DNA of 62,417 nucleotides from Ectopseudomonas oleovorans (GTDB taxonomy: Bacteria; Pseudomonadota; Gammaproteobacteria; Pseudomonadales; Pseudomonadaceae). Shown here piece after piece: positions 16,689 through 25,272 of the stretch (position 1 is its first letter; each line of letters opens with the position of its first letter). Below the pieces are notes generated by a model that worked only from the letters and a program-made list of their open reading frames with translations, did not search any database and was not told where the DNA came from. The stretch lies in contig NZ_QASO01000125.1 in assembly GCF_003052605.1 (NCBI RefSeq), positions 1-62,417 of the forward strand, written 5' to 3'. A program made the translations under genes and the position numbers.

Positions 16689-16716
16689 AAAAAGCCGGCT
16701 TGATTGCCGGCTTTTT
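16689..16716. terminator. Bidirectional terminator between vfr and trpC
   Basis: A gccggc stem (16694-16699/16706-16711) with a 6-nt loop is flanked by an A-run on the left and a T-run on the right. It is a classical intrinsic terminator serving both convergent genes. Confidence 0.88.
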
Positions 16717-16724
16717 CATGCGCG

Positions 16725-17564
16725 TTATTCCGGGTCCGTGCCGATTACTGCAGGCCGGCCGCGTTCGGGAAAGAACAGACGCTGCAATTCGCCGCCCGGG
16801 CTCTCGGCGCGCATAAAGGCCTCACCGACCAGGAAGGCATAGACCTCGTTGATCTCCATCAGCTCGACATCGGCGCGATTGAGAATGCCGCTTTCGGTCA
16901 CCACCAGGCGATCACGCGGAATACGCGGCAGCAGGTCGAGGGTGGTTTCCAGGCTGACATCGAAGGTGTGCAGGTTGCGGTTGTTGATCCCCACCAGTGG
17001 TGTGTCCAACGTATTCAGCGCCCGCTCCAGTTCGGCGCCGTCATGCACCTCGACCAGCACGTCGAGGCCGACGTCCTTGGCCACCGAGGCCAGCTCGGCC
17101 ATGCGCACGTCATCCAGGCAGGACACGATCAGCAGCACGCAGTCGGCACCGAGGGCGCGGGCTTCGACGATCTGGTACGGATCGACCATGAAGTCCTTGC
17201 GGATCACCGGCAGCGCACAGGCCGCGCGGGCCTGTTGCAGGTACTGGTCGGCACCCTGGAAGAAATCGATATCGGTCAGCACCGACAGGCAGGTGGCGCC
17301 ACCCGCTTCGTAACTGCGGGCGATATCCGCTGGCACGAAGTCGGCGCGCAGCACGCCCTTGCTCGGCGAGGCCTTCTTGATCTCGGCGATCACCGCCGGT
17401 TGCTTGCGCGCCGCCTGCTCGAGCAGCGCGCGAGCGAAGCCACGCGGTGCGTCGGCACTACGCGCAGCAGCCTCGACCTCGGCCAGGCTGACCTGGGCAC
17501 GGCGCGCCGCGACTTCCTCGAACTTACGGGCGACGATCTTCTCCAGTACGGTTGGCACGCTCAC
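16725..17564 (-). CDS. trpC: Indole-3-glycerol phosphate synthase
   Basis: Closes the indole ring in tryptophan synthesis, converting CdRP to indole-3-glycerol phosphate. The 279-residue TIM barrel has IAEIKKASPSKG, LPVIRKDFMVDPYQI, GINNRNLHTF and VVTESGI, which together hold the active-site lysines, glutamates and asparagine. The start is a GTG overlapping the trpD stop (GTGA). It is the last gene of trpGDC. Confidence 0.95.
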   Translation of the reverse strand: MSVPTVLEKIVARKFEEVAARRAQVSLAEVEAAARSADAPRGFARALLEQAARKQPAVIAEIKKASPSKGVLRADFVPADIARSYEAGGATCLSVLTDIDFFQGADQYLQQARAACALPVIRKDFMVDPYQIVEARALGADCVLLIVSCLDDVRMAELASVAKDVGLDVLVEVHDGAELERALNTLDTPLVGINNRNLHTFDVSLETTLDLLPRIPRDRLVVTESGILNRADVELMEINEVYAFLVGEAFMRAESPGGELQRLFFPERGRPAVIGTDPE

Positions 17565-18607
17565 CCTTCGTTCTCCTGTTTGAATACCGCGGTAAAGGAC
17601 ACCAGCTCTTCCAGCTTCTCGCGCGCCAGGCCGGTGTGCAGGGCGTCATGCGCCAGCTGCATACCTTCGCGCAGGCTGCTGGCATGATCCGCAGCGTAGA
17701 GCGCCGCGCCAGCATTGAGCACGATCATATCGGCGGCCTTCTGACCGTTGTCGGTCTTGCGCCGGCCGAGGGCATCGTGGATCAGCGCCAGCGACTGCTC
17801 GGCGTTGTCGACGGTCAGGCCGATCAGGCTCTGACTCTTGATAGCGAAATCCTCGGGCTGGATGCGGTACTCGCTGACCACGCCATTCTTGAGTTCGGCA
17901 ATGAAGGTCGGCGCGGCCAGGCTGATCTCGTCCAACCCATCCTGCGCATGCACCACCAGTACGTGCTCGCTGCCCAGGCGCTGCAGCACTTCGGCCATCG
18001 GCCGGCACAGCGCCTGGCTGAACACGCCGATGACCTGATGCTTGGCACCGGCCGGGTTGGTCATCGGGCCAAGCATGTTGAAGATGGTGCGCAGGCCCAA
18101 TTCGCGACGCGGGCCGATGGCGTGCTTCATCGCCCCGTGATGAGACGGCGCGAACATGAAGCCGACGCCCACGCTCTCGACGCAGCGCGCGACCTGCTCC
18201 GGCTTGAGCCCCAGGTAGACGCCGGCGGCTTCCAGCAGATCGGCGCTGCCACTCTTGCCGGAGACTGCGCGGTTACCGTGCTTGGCCACCTTGCCACCGG
18301 CCGCGGCGACGACGAAGGCCGCGGCGGTGGAGACGTTGAAGATGTTCATGCCATCGCCACCGGTGCCGCAGGTGTCGACCAGCCGCTCGGCGTCAATGAC
18401 CACTGGTGCAGCCAGCTCGCGCATGACGCTGGCGGCGCCGACGATCTCGTCGATGGTTTCGCTCTTCATGCGCATGCCCATGAGGAAGGCGCCGATCTGC
18501 GCGTCGGTGCACTGGCCGGTCATGATCTCGCGCATCACCGCCTGCATTTCCTCGGTGGTCAGATCGAGCTGGGCGACGATGCGGCCCAGGGCTTCCTTGA
18601 TATTCAT
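17561..18607 (-). CDS. trpD: Anthranilate phosphoribosyltransferase
   Basis: Transfers phosphoribose from PRPP to anthranilate. The 348-residue protein has the PRPP site DTCGTGGDGMNIFNVSTAAA and KHGNRAVSGKSGSADLLEA, with the anthranilate channel around HHGAMKHAIGPRRELGLRT. Overlaps with trpG (ATGA) and trpC (GTGA) show tight coupling. Confidence 0.95.
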   Translation of the reverse strand: MNIKEALGRIVAQLDLTTEEMQAVMREIMTGQCTDAQIGAFLMGMRMKSETIDEIVGAASVMRELAAPVVIDAERLVDTCGTGGDGMNIFNVSTAAAFVVAAAGGKVAKHGNRAVSGKSGSADLLEAAGVYLGLKPEQVARCVESVGVGFMFAPSHHGAMKHAIGPRRELGLRTIFNMLGPMTNPAGAKHQVIGVFSQALCRPMAEVLQRLGSEHVLVVHAQDGLDEISLAAPTFIAELKNGVVSEYRIQPEDFAIKSQSLIGLTVDNAEQSLALIHDALGRRKTDNGQKAADMIVLNAGAALYAADHASSLREGMQLAHDALHTGLAREKLEELVSFTAVFKQENEG

Positions 18608-19200
18608 GCGCGCACGCCTCCGGTCTGCTTGAGGAAGTTGGCGAACAGTTCGTGGCCCTGCTCGGTGAGGATGGATTCGGGGTGGAACTGCACGCCCTCG
18701 ATGTTCAGGGTCTTGTGGCGCAGGCCCATGATCTCGTCGACCGAGCCGTCTTCATGCTGGGTCCAGGCGGTGATCTCCAGGCAATCCGGCAGGGTTTCGC
18801 GCTTGACCACCAGGGAATGATAGCGGGTCACAGTGAGCGGGTTGTTAAGGCCGGCGAACACGCCCTTGTCCTCATGGAACACCGGGCTGGTCTTGCCATG
18901 CATCACCTGGCGCGCGCGCACCACATCACCGCCGTAGGCCTGGCCGATGCTCTGGTGGCCGAGGCAGACACCCAGGATCGGCAGCTTGCCGGCGAAATGC
19001 AGGATGGACTCGATGGACACCCCCGCCTCGGTCGGCGTGCACGGGCCGGGCGAAACGACGATGCGCTCGGGCTTGAGCGCTTCGATCTCGGCGATGGTCA
19101 GTTCATCGTTGCGAATCACGTGCACGTCGGCGCCCAGCTCACCCAGGTACTGCACGACGTTGTAGGTGAAGGAGTCGTAGTTGTCGATCATCAGCAGCAT
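18604..19200 (-). CDS. trpG: Anthranilate synthase component II (glutamine amidotransferase)
   Basis: Supplies ammonia from glutamine to TrpE. The 198-residue class I amidotransferase has the catalytic Cys in LGVCLGHQSIGQAYGG and the His-Glu pair in GVQFHPESILTE. Start at ATG 19200 (MLLMIDNYDSFTYN), the family N-terminus. It lies 133 nt downstream of a leader peptide with two Trp codons, so trpGDC is probably attenuated. Confidence 0.95.
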   Translation of the reverse strand: MLLMIDNYDSFTYNVVQYLGELGADVHVIRNDELTIAEIEALKPERIVVSPGPCTPTEAGVSIESILHFAGKLPILGVCLGHQSIGQAYGGDVVRARQVMHGKTSPVFHEDKGVFAGLNNPLTVTRYHSLVVKRETLPDCLEITAWTQHEDGSVDEIMGLRHKTLNIEGVQFHPESILTEQGHELFANFLKQTGGVRA

Positions 19201-19309
19201 GGTATGCGTCGCCTCTTGATGTACTGCCTTGGTAGCCCTTCGTTGGACAGGTTTCACGCCCGAGCACGGCTCGACGACACGGGAAACAACGGGGGCGAAC
19301 GATAACGAA

Positions 19310-19322
19310 CCGGCCGGGCCGG
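19310..19322 (-). terminator. Putative attenuator hairpin of trpGDC
   Basis: On the minus strand, CCGGC-CCG-GCCGG is followed by TTCGTTATCGTT, just after the trpL stop codon. It fits a terminator that forms when the leader peptide is translated freely. The competing antiterminator pairing was not modelled. Confidence 0.45.
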
Positions 19323-19333
19323 CAAGGGAAAGG

Positions 19334-19378
19334 TCAGGCGCGCCAGCGCCAACGGGCGACGGCCTTGATGAGACGCAT
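19334..19378 (-). CDS. trpL: trp leader peptide of trpGDC
   Basis: A 14-codon open frame, MRLIKAVARWRWRA, followed by TGA and located 133 nt before trpG. Two Trp codons alternate with Arg, the arrangement expected if ribosome stalling at low charged tRNA-Trp controls a downstream terminator. It is nearly identical to the leader peptide before trpE (28673-28717). Attenuation of both trpE and trpGDC has been reported for P. putida. No strong Shine-Dalgarno is visible. Confidence 0.8.
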   Translation of the reverse strand: MRLIKAVARWRWRA

Positions 19379-19885
19379 CAGGAGGATACTGCTGTGGATC
19401 ACGGGAGGAATCTCGCGTTACGGATGCCGCACAGTAGCCCAGCAAGCTACACGGTGCAATATCACTATACCCACCAGCGCATGAACACGAGCGATGGGGC
19501 AACCCAGCGTTTCGCAGGGCATATGCCCTGACTGATAGTCGGCGCGAGATCACACCCCGAGGCCCCGCCCTATAAAAAGAGGGATTACCTGAACGGAATC
19601 GAGAAGCCTGATCACGAGCTCAACAGCAACCCCTACCAGAACATCCAAGAGGAAATCAATAATTAGACGGTGCATTTTGAACCCCCTATTTTCTTCAGAG
19701 GGTTATCTAGATACGCCCAAAAGAACCTCCGAAGAACACCTTTCTTCGCTTTATGCGGTTTTTTGCAGATTCTATAAAAACGTCTTGACATGAAAAGAAA
19801 TTAGCCGCCAACAAGTCTTACAAACCCGCCGTAAAAACTCCGTCTCATCACATCCCGCTTCATTTCCCTGTCAGGCGTCGGCGGA
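19379..19885. other. Non-coding interval with a possible gene remnant (19532-19666)
   Basis: About 500 bp between the trpG leader and the GntR regulator. The part from about 19560 to 19860 is clearly AT-richer than the flanks. On the plus strand, 19532-19666 is an open stretch of 44 codons ending in TAG. Its last part reads RDYLNGIEKPDHELNSNPYQ plus eight residues, which looks like the C-terminus of a real protein but lacks a start and ribosome site. It may be the scar of a gene lost from this insertion hotspot. The trpGDC promoter should also lie at the left end, but no clear -35/-10 pair was found. Confidence 0.45.
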
Positions 19886-20548
19886 TCAACGTGAGCGACG
19901 CGCATAGGCAGCCAGCACGGTGCGCTCGGACTGCACCAGGTAGGCATCAAGCGCCTGCGCAGCCTCCTGAGCCTGCCCGGCTTCGAGGCGCTGGAGAATC
20001 GCCGCATTCATGTCGATGTAGGGCGAGTGGAGAAACTCGGCATCGTTGAGCAGACCGAAGGCCAGGCGCAGCTCGGCGGACAGATGGGCGTAGAAGGTAT
20101 TGAGGCGCTCACTGTCGGCCAGTTCGACGATGGCGGCGTGAAACGCCATGTTCGCGGTGCCCGCCCCGCTCCAGTCCTGCGCCTCACGACAGCGCTCGGC
20201 AGCGGCTACGGCCTGCGCCATGCGCTGCACGGCGGGATGCTTGGGGTAGGCCTGGGCAAGCGCCTGGCATTCGATGAAGCGGCGTACCCGGTAAATGTCG
20301 ATGATCGAAGCCATATCCGGTACAGCGACGAAAACGCCACGATTGGGCTCGTGCTTGAGCAGACCTTCCTGGGTCAGCACACGAAAGGCCTCGCGCAGGG
20401 TATTGCGCGAAATATCCAGGCTTTCACTCAGCGCCGCCTCGGACAGACGCTGACCAGGCACCAGCTCACCGCCGACCAGCTTGCGGCGGATTTCGGCGGT
20501 CACGGTTTCGCCGAGAGTACGCGGATTGTCAGGCGTGTCTTTGCTCAT
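19886..20548 (-). CDS. GntR-family (FadR subgroup) transcription regulator
   Basis: Likely regulator of the divergent oxoprolinase-type operon. The 220-residue protein has an N-terminal winged helix (GQRLSEAALSESLDISRNTLREAFRVL) and a C-terminal all-helical FCD effector domain with the usual metal-ligand histidines (AFHAAIVELADS). Start at ATG 20548 (MSKDTPDNP); an in-frame ATG four codons earlier is an alternative. FCD-type GntR repressors usually bind short palindromes between divergent genes, and one is present at 20711-20723. Confidence 0.85.
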   Translation of the reverse strand: MSKDTPDNPRTLGETVTAEIRRKLVGGELVPGQRLSEAALSESLDISRNTLREAFRVLTQEGLLKHEPNRGVFVAVPDMASIIDIYRVRRFIECQALAQAYPKHPAVQRMAQAVAAAERCREAQDWSGAGTANMAFHAAIVELADSERLNTFYAHLSAELRLAFGLLNDAEFLHSPYIDMNAAILQRLEAGQAQEAAQALDAYLVQSERTVLAAYARRSR

Positions 20549-20709
20549 CGTTCCATCCATTGCAGTTGATGGGGCTGCGGGGCTCGCAGATGCTCCATGA
20601 GTCCGCCCCCTGAAGCAAGCGCTGCCGGGTGTAACCAGATGCACAGCAATGGAACACCAGCGGGTAATTAGGTAACAAAACAGTGCATATTGATGAACTA
20701 TAAAATATT

Positions 20710-20746
20710 TATTGTTGAACAATATATTCATTAATAATCAACAATA
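20710..20746. promoter_or_regulatory. Candidate GntR operator palindromes
   Basis: attgttgaacaat (20711-20723) is a perfect 6-1-6 palindrome. Its arm tattgttga recurs inverted as tcaacaata at 20738-20746. The block sits in a conspicuous AT-rich patch between the GntR gene and the transporter gene and is the best operator candidate there. Assignment to this GntR protein is inference from position. Confidence 0.5.
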
Positions 20747-20823
20747 CAGACAGGTTCGAAGGATATTGGCACAGCGATTGCCTTGTCATGGACAACTGAT
20801 CCTCCCCTTTCCAGGAGCGCCCC

Positions 20824-22059
20824 ATGCAGGCCCAGACCACTACTGACTTTGCCCGCTCACGCCGCTCATCATTGATCGCGGCCATCTTCCTGATGGCTAC
20901 CTCGGCCATTGGCCCCGGCTTCATCACCCAGACCGCCACCTTCACGGCGACCATGGGCGCCGCCTTTGCCTTCGGCATCCTTGCCTCGATCCTCATCGAT
21001 TTCGTGGTCCAGTTGAACGTCTGGCGCATCGTCACCCTGACCCGCATGCGTGCCTCGGATCTGGCCAACGCCGCGATTCCCGGTAGCGGCTATCTGCTGG
21101 CGGTGCTGGTGATCTTCGGTGGCCTGGTGTTCAACGTCGGCAACATCGCCGGCGCTGGCCTGGGCCTCAATGCGCTGATGGGGCTGGATCCGAAATGGGG
21201 CGGCGGCCTCAGTGCACTCATCGCCATCGGCATCTTCCTGTCCAAGCGCGCCGGCATCGCCGTCGACCGCCTGATCGTGGTGCTGGGCCTGTTGATGATC
21301 CTGCTCACCCTGTTCGTCGCCTTCGCTTCCAATCCGCCGCTTGGCGAGGCGCTGCGCCAGACCGTCTGGCCGGACACGATCAACTTCGCCACCATCACTA
21401 CCATCGTCGGCGGCACCGTGGGTGGCTACATCACCTATGCCGGCGCGCACCGCCTGCTCGATCGCGGTCTGGTCGGCGAAGAGCATGTGCAGGAAGTCAC
21501 CAAGGCAGCGCTGAGCGGCATCGCGGTCACCGGCGTGATGCGCTACATCCTGTTCCTGGCGATTCTCGGCGTGGCTGCCAGTGGCGTGGTAATCGACACC
21601 TCCGGCCAGGGCGCCAACCCGGCGGCGCAAGCCTTCCAGGCGGCGGCGGGCCAACTCGGCCTGCGCACTTTCGGCCTGGTACTCTGGGCTGCGGCCATCA
21701 CCAGCGTGATCGGCGCTGCCTATACCTCGATGTCCTTCATCACCGCCTTCATGCCTGGCATCAGCGAACGCGGGCGTAACCGTGCCACGGTGCTGTTCAT
21801 CGCCCTCTCGCTGAGCGTTTACCTCATGCTCGGCACTGCGCCAGCCGCTCTACTGGTGTTCGCTGGTGGCTTCAACGGCCTGATTCTGCCGATTGGCCTG
21901 AGCCTGTTCGTCTACGTCGGCTGGCGCCGATCCGACCTGATGGGCGGCTACCACTATCCGCGCTGGTTGCTGATCCTGGGTGCTGCTACCTGCATCCTGA
22001 CCTGGTACATGGCGGTCAAATCGGTCGGCCCGATTTTCGCCTTCCTCAACGTGGCCTGA
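20824..22059 (+). CDS. NRAMP-family membrane transporter (YcsG-like)
   Basis: The 411-residue protein has about 11 predicted membrane helices. It opens with LMATSAIGPGFITQTATFTA, which corresponds to the NRAMP helix-1 region but without the canonical metal-binding DPGN. Loss of that motif suggests the substrate is not a divalent metal. Bacillus subtilis ycsG, also NRAMP-like, sits in the same kind of operon with pxpA (ycsF). Uptake of 5-oxoproline or the related pathway substrate is the obvious inference. First gene of the plus-strand operon; RBS ccaggagc about 5 nt before the ATG. Confidence 0.78.
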   Translation: MQAQTTTDFARSRRSSLIAAIFLMATSAIGPGFITQTATFTATMGAAFAFGILASILIDFVVQLNVWRIVTLTRMRASDLANAAIPGSGYLLAVLVIFGGLVFNVGNIAGAGLGLNALMGLDPKWGGGLSALIAIGIFLSKRAGIAVDRLIVVLGLLMILLTLFVAFASNPPLGEALRQTVWPDTINFATITTIVGGTVGGYITYAGAHRLLDRGLVGEEHVQEVTKAALSGIAVTGVMRYILFLAILGVAASGVVIDTSGQGANPAAQAFQAAAGQLGLRTFGLVLWAAAITSVIGAAYTSMSFITAFMPGISERGRNRATVLFIALSLSVYLMLGTAPAALLVFAGGFNGLILPIGLSLFVYVGWRRSDLMGGYHYPRWLLILGAATCILTWYMAVKSVGPIFAFLNVA

Positions 22060-22075
22060 CTCCAGGATACCCGAT

Positions 22076-22846
22076 ATGCCAACCATCGACCTCAACAGCG
22101 ACCTGGGCGAGAGCTTCGGCCAATGGTCCATGGGCGACGATGCCGCGATGCTCGATATCGTCACCAGTGCCAACGTCGCCTGCGGGTTTCACGCCGGTGA
22201 CCCCGCCGGTATCCTGCGCACGCTCAAAGCGGCCACAAGCAAAGGCGTGACCATCGGCGCCCACGTCGCCTATCCCGATCTGGTCGGCTTCGGCCGCCGT
22301 AACATGGATATCGCCAGCGACGAGCTGACCGCCGACGTGATCTACCAGATCGGCGCGCTGCAGGCACTGGCTCAAGCCGCCGGCACCTCGGTGCGCTACG
22401 TCAAACCCCACGGCGCGCTGTACAACACCATTGCCCACGACACCCGCCAGGCGCTGGCGGTGATCGAAGCGATCCGCGCCGTTGACCCGAGCCTGGTGCT
22501 GGTCGCCCTGGCCGGCTCACCGCTGATCGAACTGGCGCGCCGCGAAGGTTTGACCTGCATCGCCGAAGCCTTCGCCGATCGCGCCTACACACCGCAAGGC
22601 ACTCTGGTATCGCGCCGCGAGCCAGGCGCCGTGCTGCACGACGCCGAACAGGTGGCGCAACGCATGCTGCGCCTGGTGCAGACCGGCACGGTCGAAGCCA
22701 TCGATGGCAGCCTCACCCGCATCGAAGCCGACTCCATCTGCGTACACGGCGACAGCCCCGGCGCCATCCAGATGGCCCGCGAGGTACGCCAGTTGCTGGA
22801 GCACTCTGGTGTGTCCCTGCAACCCTTCGCCGGAGCCTCCCGATGA
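22076..22846 (+). CDS. pxpA: 5-oxoprolinase subunit A (LamB/YcsF family)
   Basis: PxpA works with PxpB and PxpC in ATP-dependent opening of 5-oxoproline (pyroglutamate) to glutamate. The 256-residue protein has the family start DLNSDLGESFGQW, followed by SANVACGFHAGDP and VKPHGALYN. Length is typical. It lies 16 bp after the transporter and overlaps the next gene as ATGA. Confidence 0.92.
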   Translation: MPTIDLNSDLGESFGQWSMGDDAAMLDIVTSANVACGFHAGDPAGILRTLKAATSKGVTIGAHVAYPDLVGFGRRNMDIASDELTADVIYQIGALQALAQAAGTSVRYVKPHGALYNTIAHDTRQALAVIEAIRAVDPSLVLVALAGSPLIELARREGLTCIAEAFADRAYTPQGTLVSRREPGAVLHDAEQVAQRMLRLVQTGTVEAIDGSLTRIEADSICVHGDSPGAIQMAREVRQLLEHSGVSLQPFAGASR

Positions 22847-23649
22847 ACGCCATGCAACGTGCCCAGCAGGCCGCCATTGCGGCCGCCCGCCTGGCCCGCG
22901 CCGAGTACCGCAACGGCCGCGTCGCGCCCACAGCTGGCATCGCGCCGGGCATGACCCAGGCCAACCTGATCGCCCTGCCCCGCGACTGGGCCTACGACTT
23001 TCTGCTCTATGCCCAACGCAACCCCAAGGCCTGCCCGGTGCTCGACGTGAGTGACGTTGGCAGCCCACGCACGGTGCTGGCCGAAGGCGCCGACCTGCGC
23101 AGCGATCTGCCGCTGTATCGCATCTGGCGCGACGGCAAGCTGGCCGAAGAGGTCAGCGACGCCACTGCCGCCTGGGCCGAGCACCCGGATATGGTGGCGT
23201 TTCTGATCGGCTGCAGCTTCACCTTCGAGACGGCCCTGCAGGAAGCCGGCATCGAAGTGCGGCACATTGCCGATGGCTGCAACGTGCCGATGTACCGCAG
23301 CAACCGCGCCTGCCGCCCGGCGGGTCGCCTGCATGGCGAGATGGTGGTGTCGATGCGGCCGATCCCGGCGGATCGCGTCGCCGAGGCGGCCGGTATTTCC
23401 GGGCGCTATCCCTCGGTGCACGGCGCTCCAGTGCATATCGGCGAGCCGGATCGCCTCGGCATCAAAGACCTGCACAAGCCGGATTTCGGCGACGCGGTGC
23501 GTATCGAGCCCGGCGAGGTGCCGGTGTTCTGGGCCTGCGGCGTGACGCCCCAGGCGGCGGTCATGGCCTCCGGCGTGCCTTTCGCGATCACCCATTCGCC
23601 GGGCCATATGTTCATCACTGACGTGCCTGACAGCACGTATCACGTATAG
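22843..23649 (+). CDS. YcsI-type putative hydro-lyase (DUF1445)
   Basis: The 268-residue protein belongs to the DUF1445/UPF0317 group, with CSFTFETALQEAGIE, CNVPMYRSNRAC, GEMVVSMRP and FAITHSPGHMFITDV. Members are labelled hydro-lyases, and one relative is a D-glutamate cyclase that makes 5-oxo-D-proline, which would fit this operon. The exact reaction here is inference. Coupled to pxpA by ATGA; an internal ATG three codons later is an alternative start. Confidence 0.82.
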   Translation: MNAMQRAQQAAIAAARLARAEYRNGRVAPTAGIAPGMTQANLIALPRDWAYDFLLYAQRNPKACPVLDVSDVGSPRTVLAEGADLRSDLPLYRIWRDGKLAEEVSDATAAWAEHPDMVAFLIGCSFTFETALQEAGIEVRHIADGCNVPMYRSNRACRPAGRLHGEMVVSMRPIPADRVAEAAGISGRYPSVHGAPVHIGEPDRLGIKDLHKPDFGDAVRIEPGEVPVFWACGVTPQAAVMASGVPFAITHSPGHMFITDVPDSTYHV

Positions 23650-23658
23650 GACAAGCCC

Positions 23659-25272
23659 GTGCGTTTTCTCCCAGCCAACCTCGATACGCTGCTCGTCGAA
23701 CTGCAGGACCTCGACGAAACCCTGGCGCTGTTCGACGCGCTGCAGGCCGAGCCTATCGCCGGGGTCGAGGAAATCGTCCCGGCGGCGCGTACCCTGCTGA
23801 TCCAGTATCGGCTCAGCGCCATCGACCGCCAGGCGTTGATCGATAATCTGGCCCGCCGCGACCTGAGCCGGCGCAGCTCCCGCGAGAGCCGCCGCGTGGA
23901 AATTCCCGTGCACTACAATGGCGAGGACCTCGATGAGGTCGCTGAGTTGCTCAGCATCAGCCGTGAGGAAGTGGTACGCCGCCACACCAGCGCCGATTAC
24001 GAAGTGGCTTTCTGCGGCTTCGCCCCCGGCTTCGGGTACCTGACCGGCGGCGCCGACTTCCAGGTGCCGCGCCGGCAGACGCCGCGCACGCGCATTCCAG
24101 CCGGCGCCGTGGCCCTGGCGGGCAACTTCAGCGGCGTGTATCCCAAGGCCAGCCCCGGTGGCTGGCAGATCATCGGCGTCACACCGTTGCAGATGTGGGA
24201 TTTGCAGCGCGACGAGCCGGCTCTGCTGCGCCCTGGCTACAAGGTGCGTTTTGTGGATGCCGGCCCGCTGCCAGCAGGTGGTCTGCCCGCCCATAAACAA
24301 ACGACAGCCAGCAAGCCGCCGGCCGGTGCCCATCTTGAAATTCTCAGCCCCGGCCTGCAAACGGTGCTGCAGGATCTTGGCCGCGCAGGTCATACCGACC
24401 AGGGCGTGTCGATGTCCGGCGCCCTGGATCGCGGTGCCCTACGCGCGGCCAATCGCACAGTGGGCAATGACTCGGCCTGCGCCTGCCTGGAAGTGGTGCT
24501 CGGCGGTCTGAGCTTCGTCTGCCACGGTCGCACGCTCATCGCCATTACCGGCGCGCAAACGCCCATCACCGTCACCACCGCCAGCGGCCTGCAATGGCAG
24601 CCCGGTAATTACCAGCCTATCGAACTGGATGACGGCGACCGCGTCAGCCTCGGCGCGCCCCAGGCCGGGCTGCGCAGCTACCTGGCGATTCGCGGTGGCT
24701 TTCAGGTGGCGCCGGTGCTGGGCAGTTTGTCCTACGACAGCCTGGCCCAGGTCGGCCCGCCGCCGCTCAAGGCTGGCGACCGTCTTGCCTTCGACGCAAT
24801 CAGCGCTGGCACCAGCGTCTCTATCAGCGAAGGCCCGGCATTCGAGCTGCCGACCAGCAAGGACGTGATCACCCTGGATGTAGTGATGGGCCCGCGCAGC
24901 GACTGGTTCACCCCGGCGGCCATCGAACGCCTGAGCAGCCAGCTGTGGCGCGTCACCCCGCAATCCAACCGGGTCGGCATTCGCCTCGAGGGCGAGGTGC
25001 CGCTGGAGCGCTGCAACCATGACGAGTTGCCCACCGAAGGCACTTCACTGGGCGCCATACAGGTGCCCGCGAGCGGCCAGCCGGTGCTGTTTCTCGCCGA
25101 CCACCCGCTGACCGGCGGCTACCCGGTGATTGCCGCCGTGGCCAGCCACCACTTGGATCTGGCCGGGCAAATCCCGATCAACGCGCAGATCCGCTTCAAC
25201 CCGATCGAGGCGTTCGCCGAACTCGAGCCCGACGCCTCCCATCTCACTGCCGATGCGAAGAACCAACCATGA
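23659..25272 (+). CDS. Fused PxpB-PxpC (carboxyltransferase-like) protein
   Basis: Two subunits of 5-oxoprolinase that are separate in E. coli and B. subtilis are one 537-residue chain here. Residues ~1-205 form the PxpB/KipI part (ending near GFAPGFGYLTGG and RTRIPAGAVALAG). A short linker follows, then residues ~220-537 form the PxpC/KipA part (LQDLGRAGHTDQGVSMSGALD, GPRSDWF, NRVGIRLEG). The same AHS1-AHS2 pair forms the carboxyltransferase of urea carboxylase. The start is a GTG at 23659 with little ribosome-site support. The stop overlaps the biotin carboxylase gene as ATGA. Confidence 0.88.
   Translation: MRFLPANLDTLLVELQDLDETLALFDALQAEPIAGVEEIVPAARTLLIQYRLSAIDRQALIDNLARRDLSRRSSRESRRVEIPVHYNGEDLDEVAELLSISREEVVRRHTSADYEVAFCGFAPGFGYLTGGADFQVPRRQTPRTRIPAGAVALAGNFSGVYPKASPGGWQIIGVTPLQMWDLQRDEPALLRPGYKVRFVDAGPLPAGGLPAHKQTTASKPPAGAHLEILSPGLQTVLQDLGRAGHTDQGVSMSGALDRGALRAANRTVGNDSACACLEVVLGGLSFVCHGRTLIAITGAQTPITVTTASGLQWQPGNYQPIELDDGDRVSLGAPQAGLRSYLAIRGGFQVAPVLGSLSYDSLAQVGPPPLKAGDRLAFDAISAGTSVSISEGPAFELPTSKDVITLDVVMGPRSDWFTPAAIERLSSQLWRVTPQSNRVGIRLEGEVPLERCNHDELPTEGTSLGAIQVPASGQPVLFLADHPLTGGYPVIAAVASHHLDLAGQIPINAQIRFNPIEAFAELEPDASHLTADAKNQP

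Noticed and set aside
19379..19885. Remains of a pyocin or prophage in the trp hotspot
   Set aside because: No tail, lysis, integrase or holin motif could be read; only one ambiguous fragment remains.
22585..24393. A 602-codon minus-strand open frame opposite the pxp genes
   Set aside because: Same kind of shadow frame; compositionally odd (His/Arg/Ala-rich) and without a start context.
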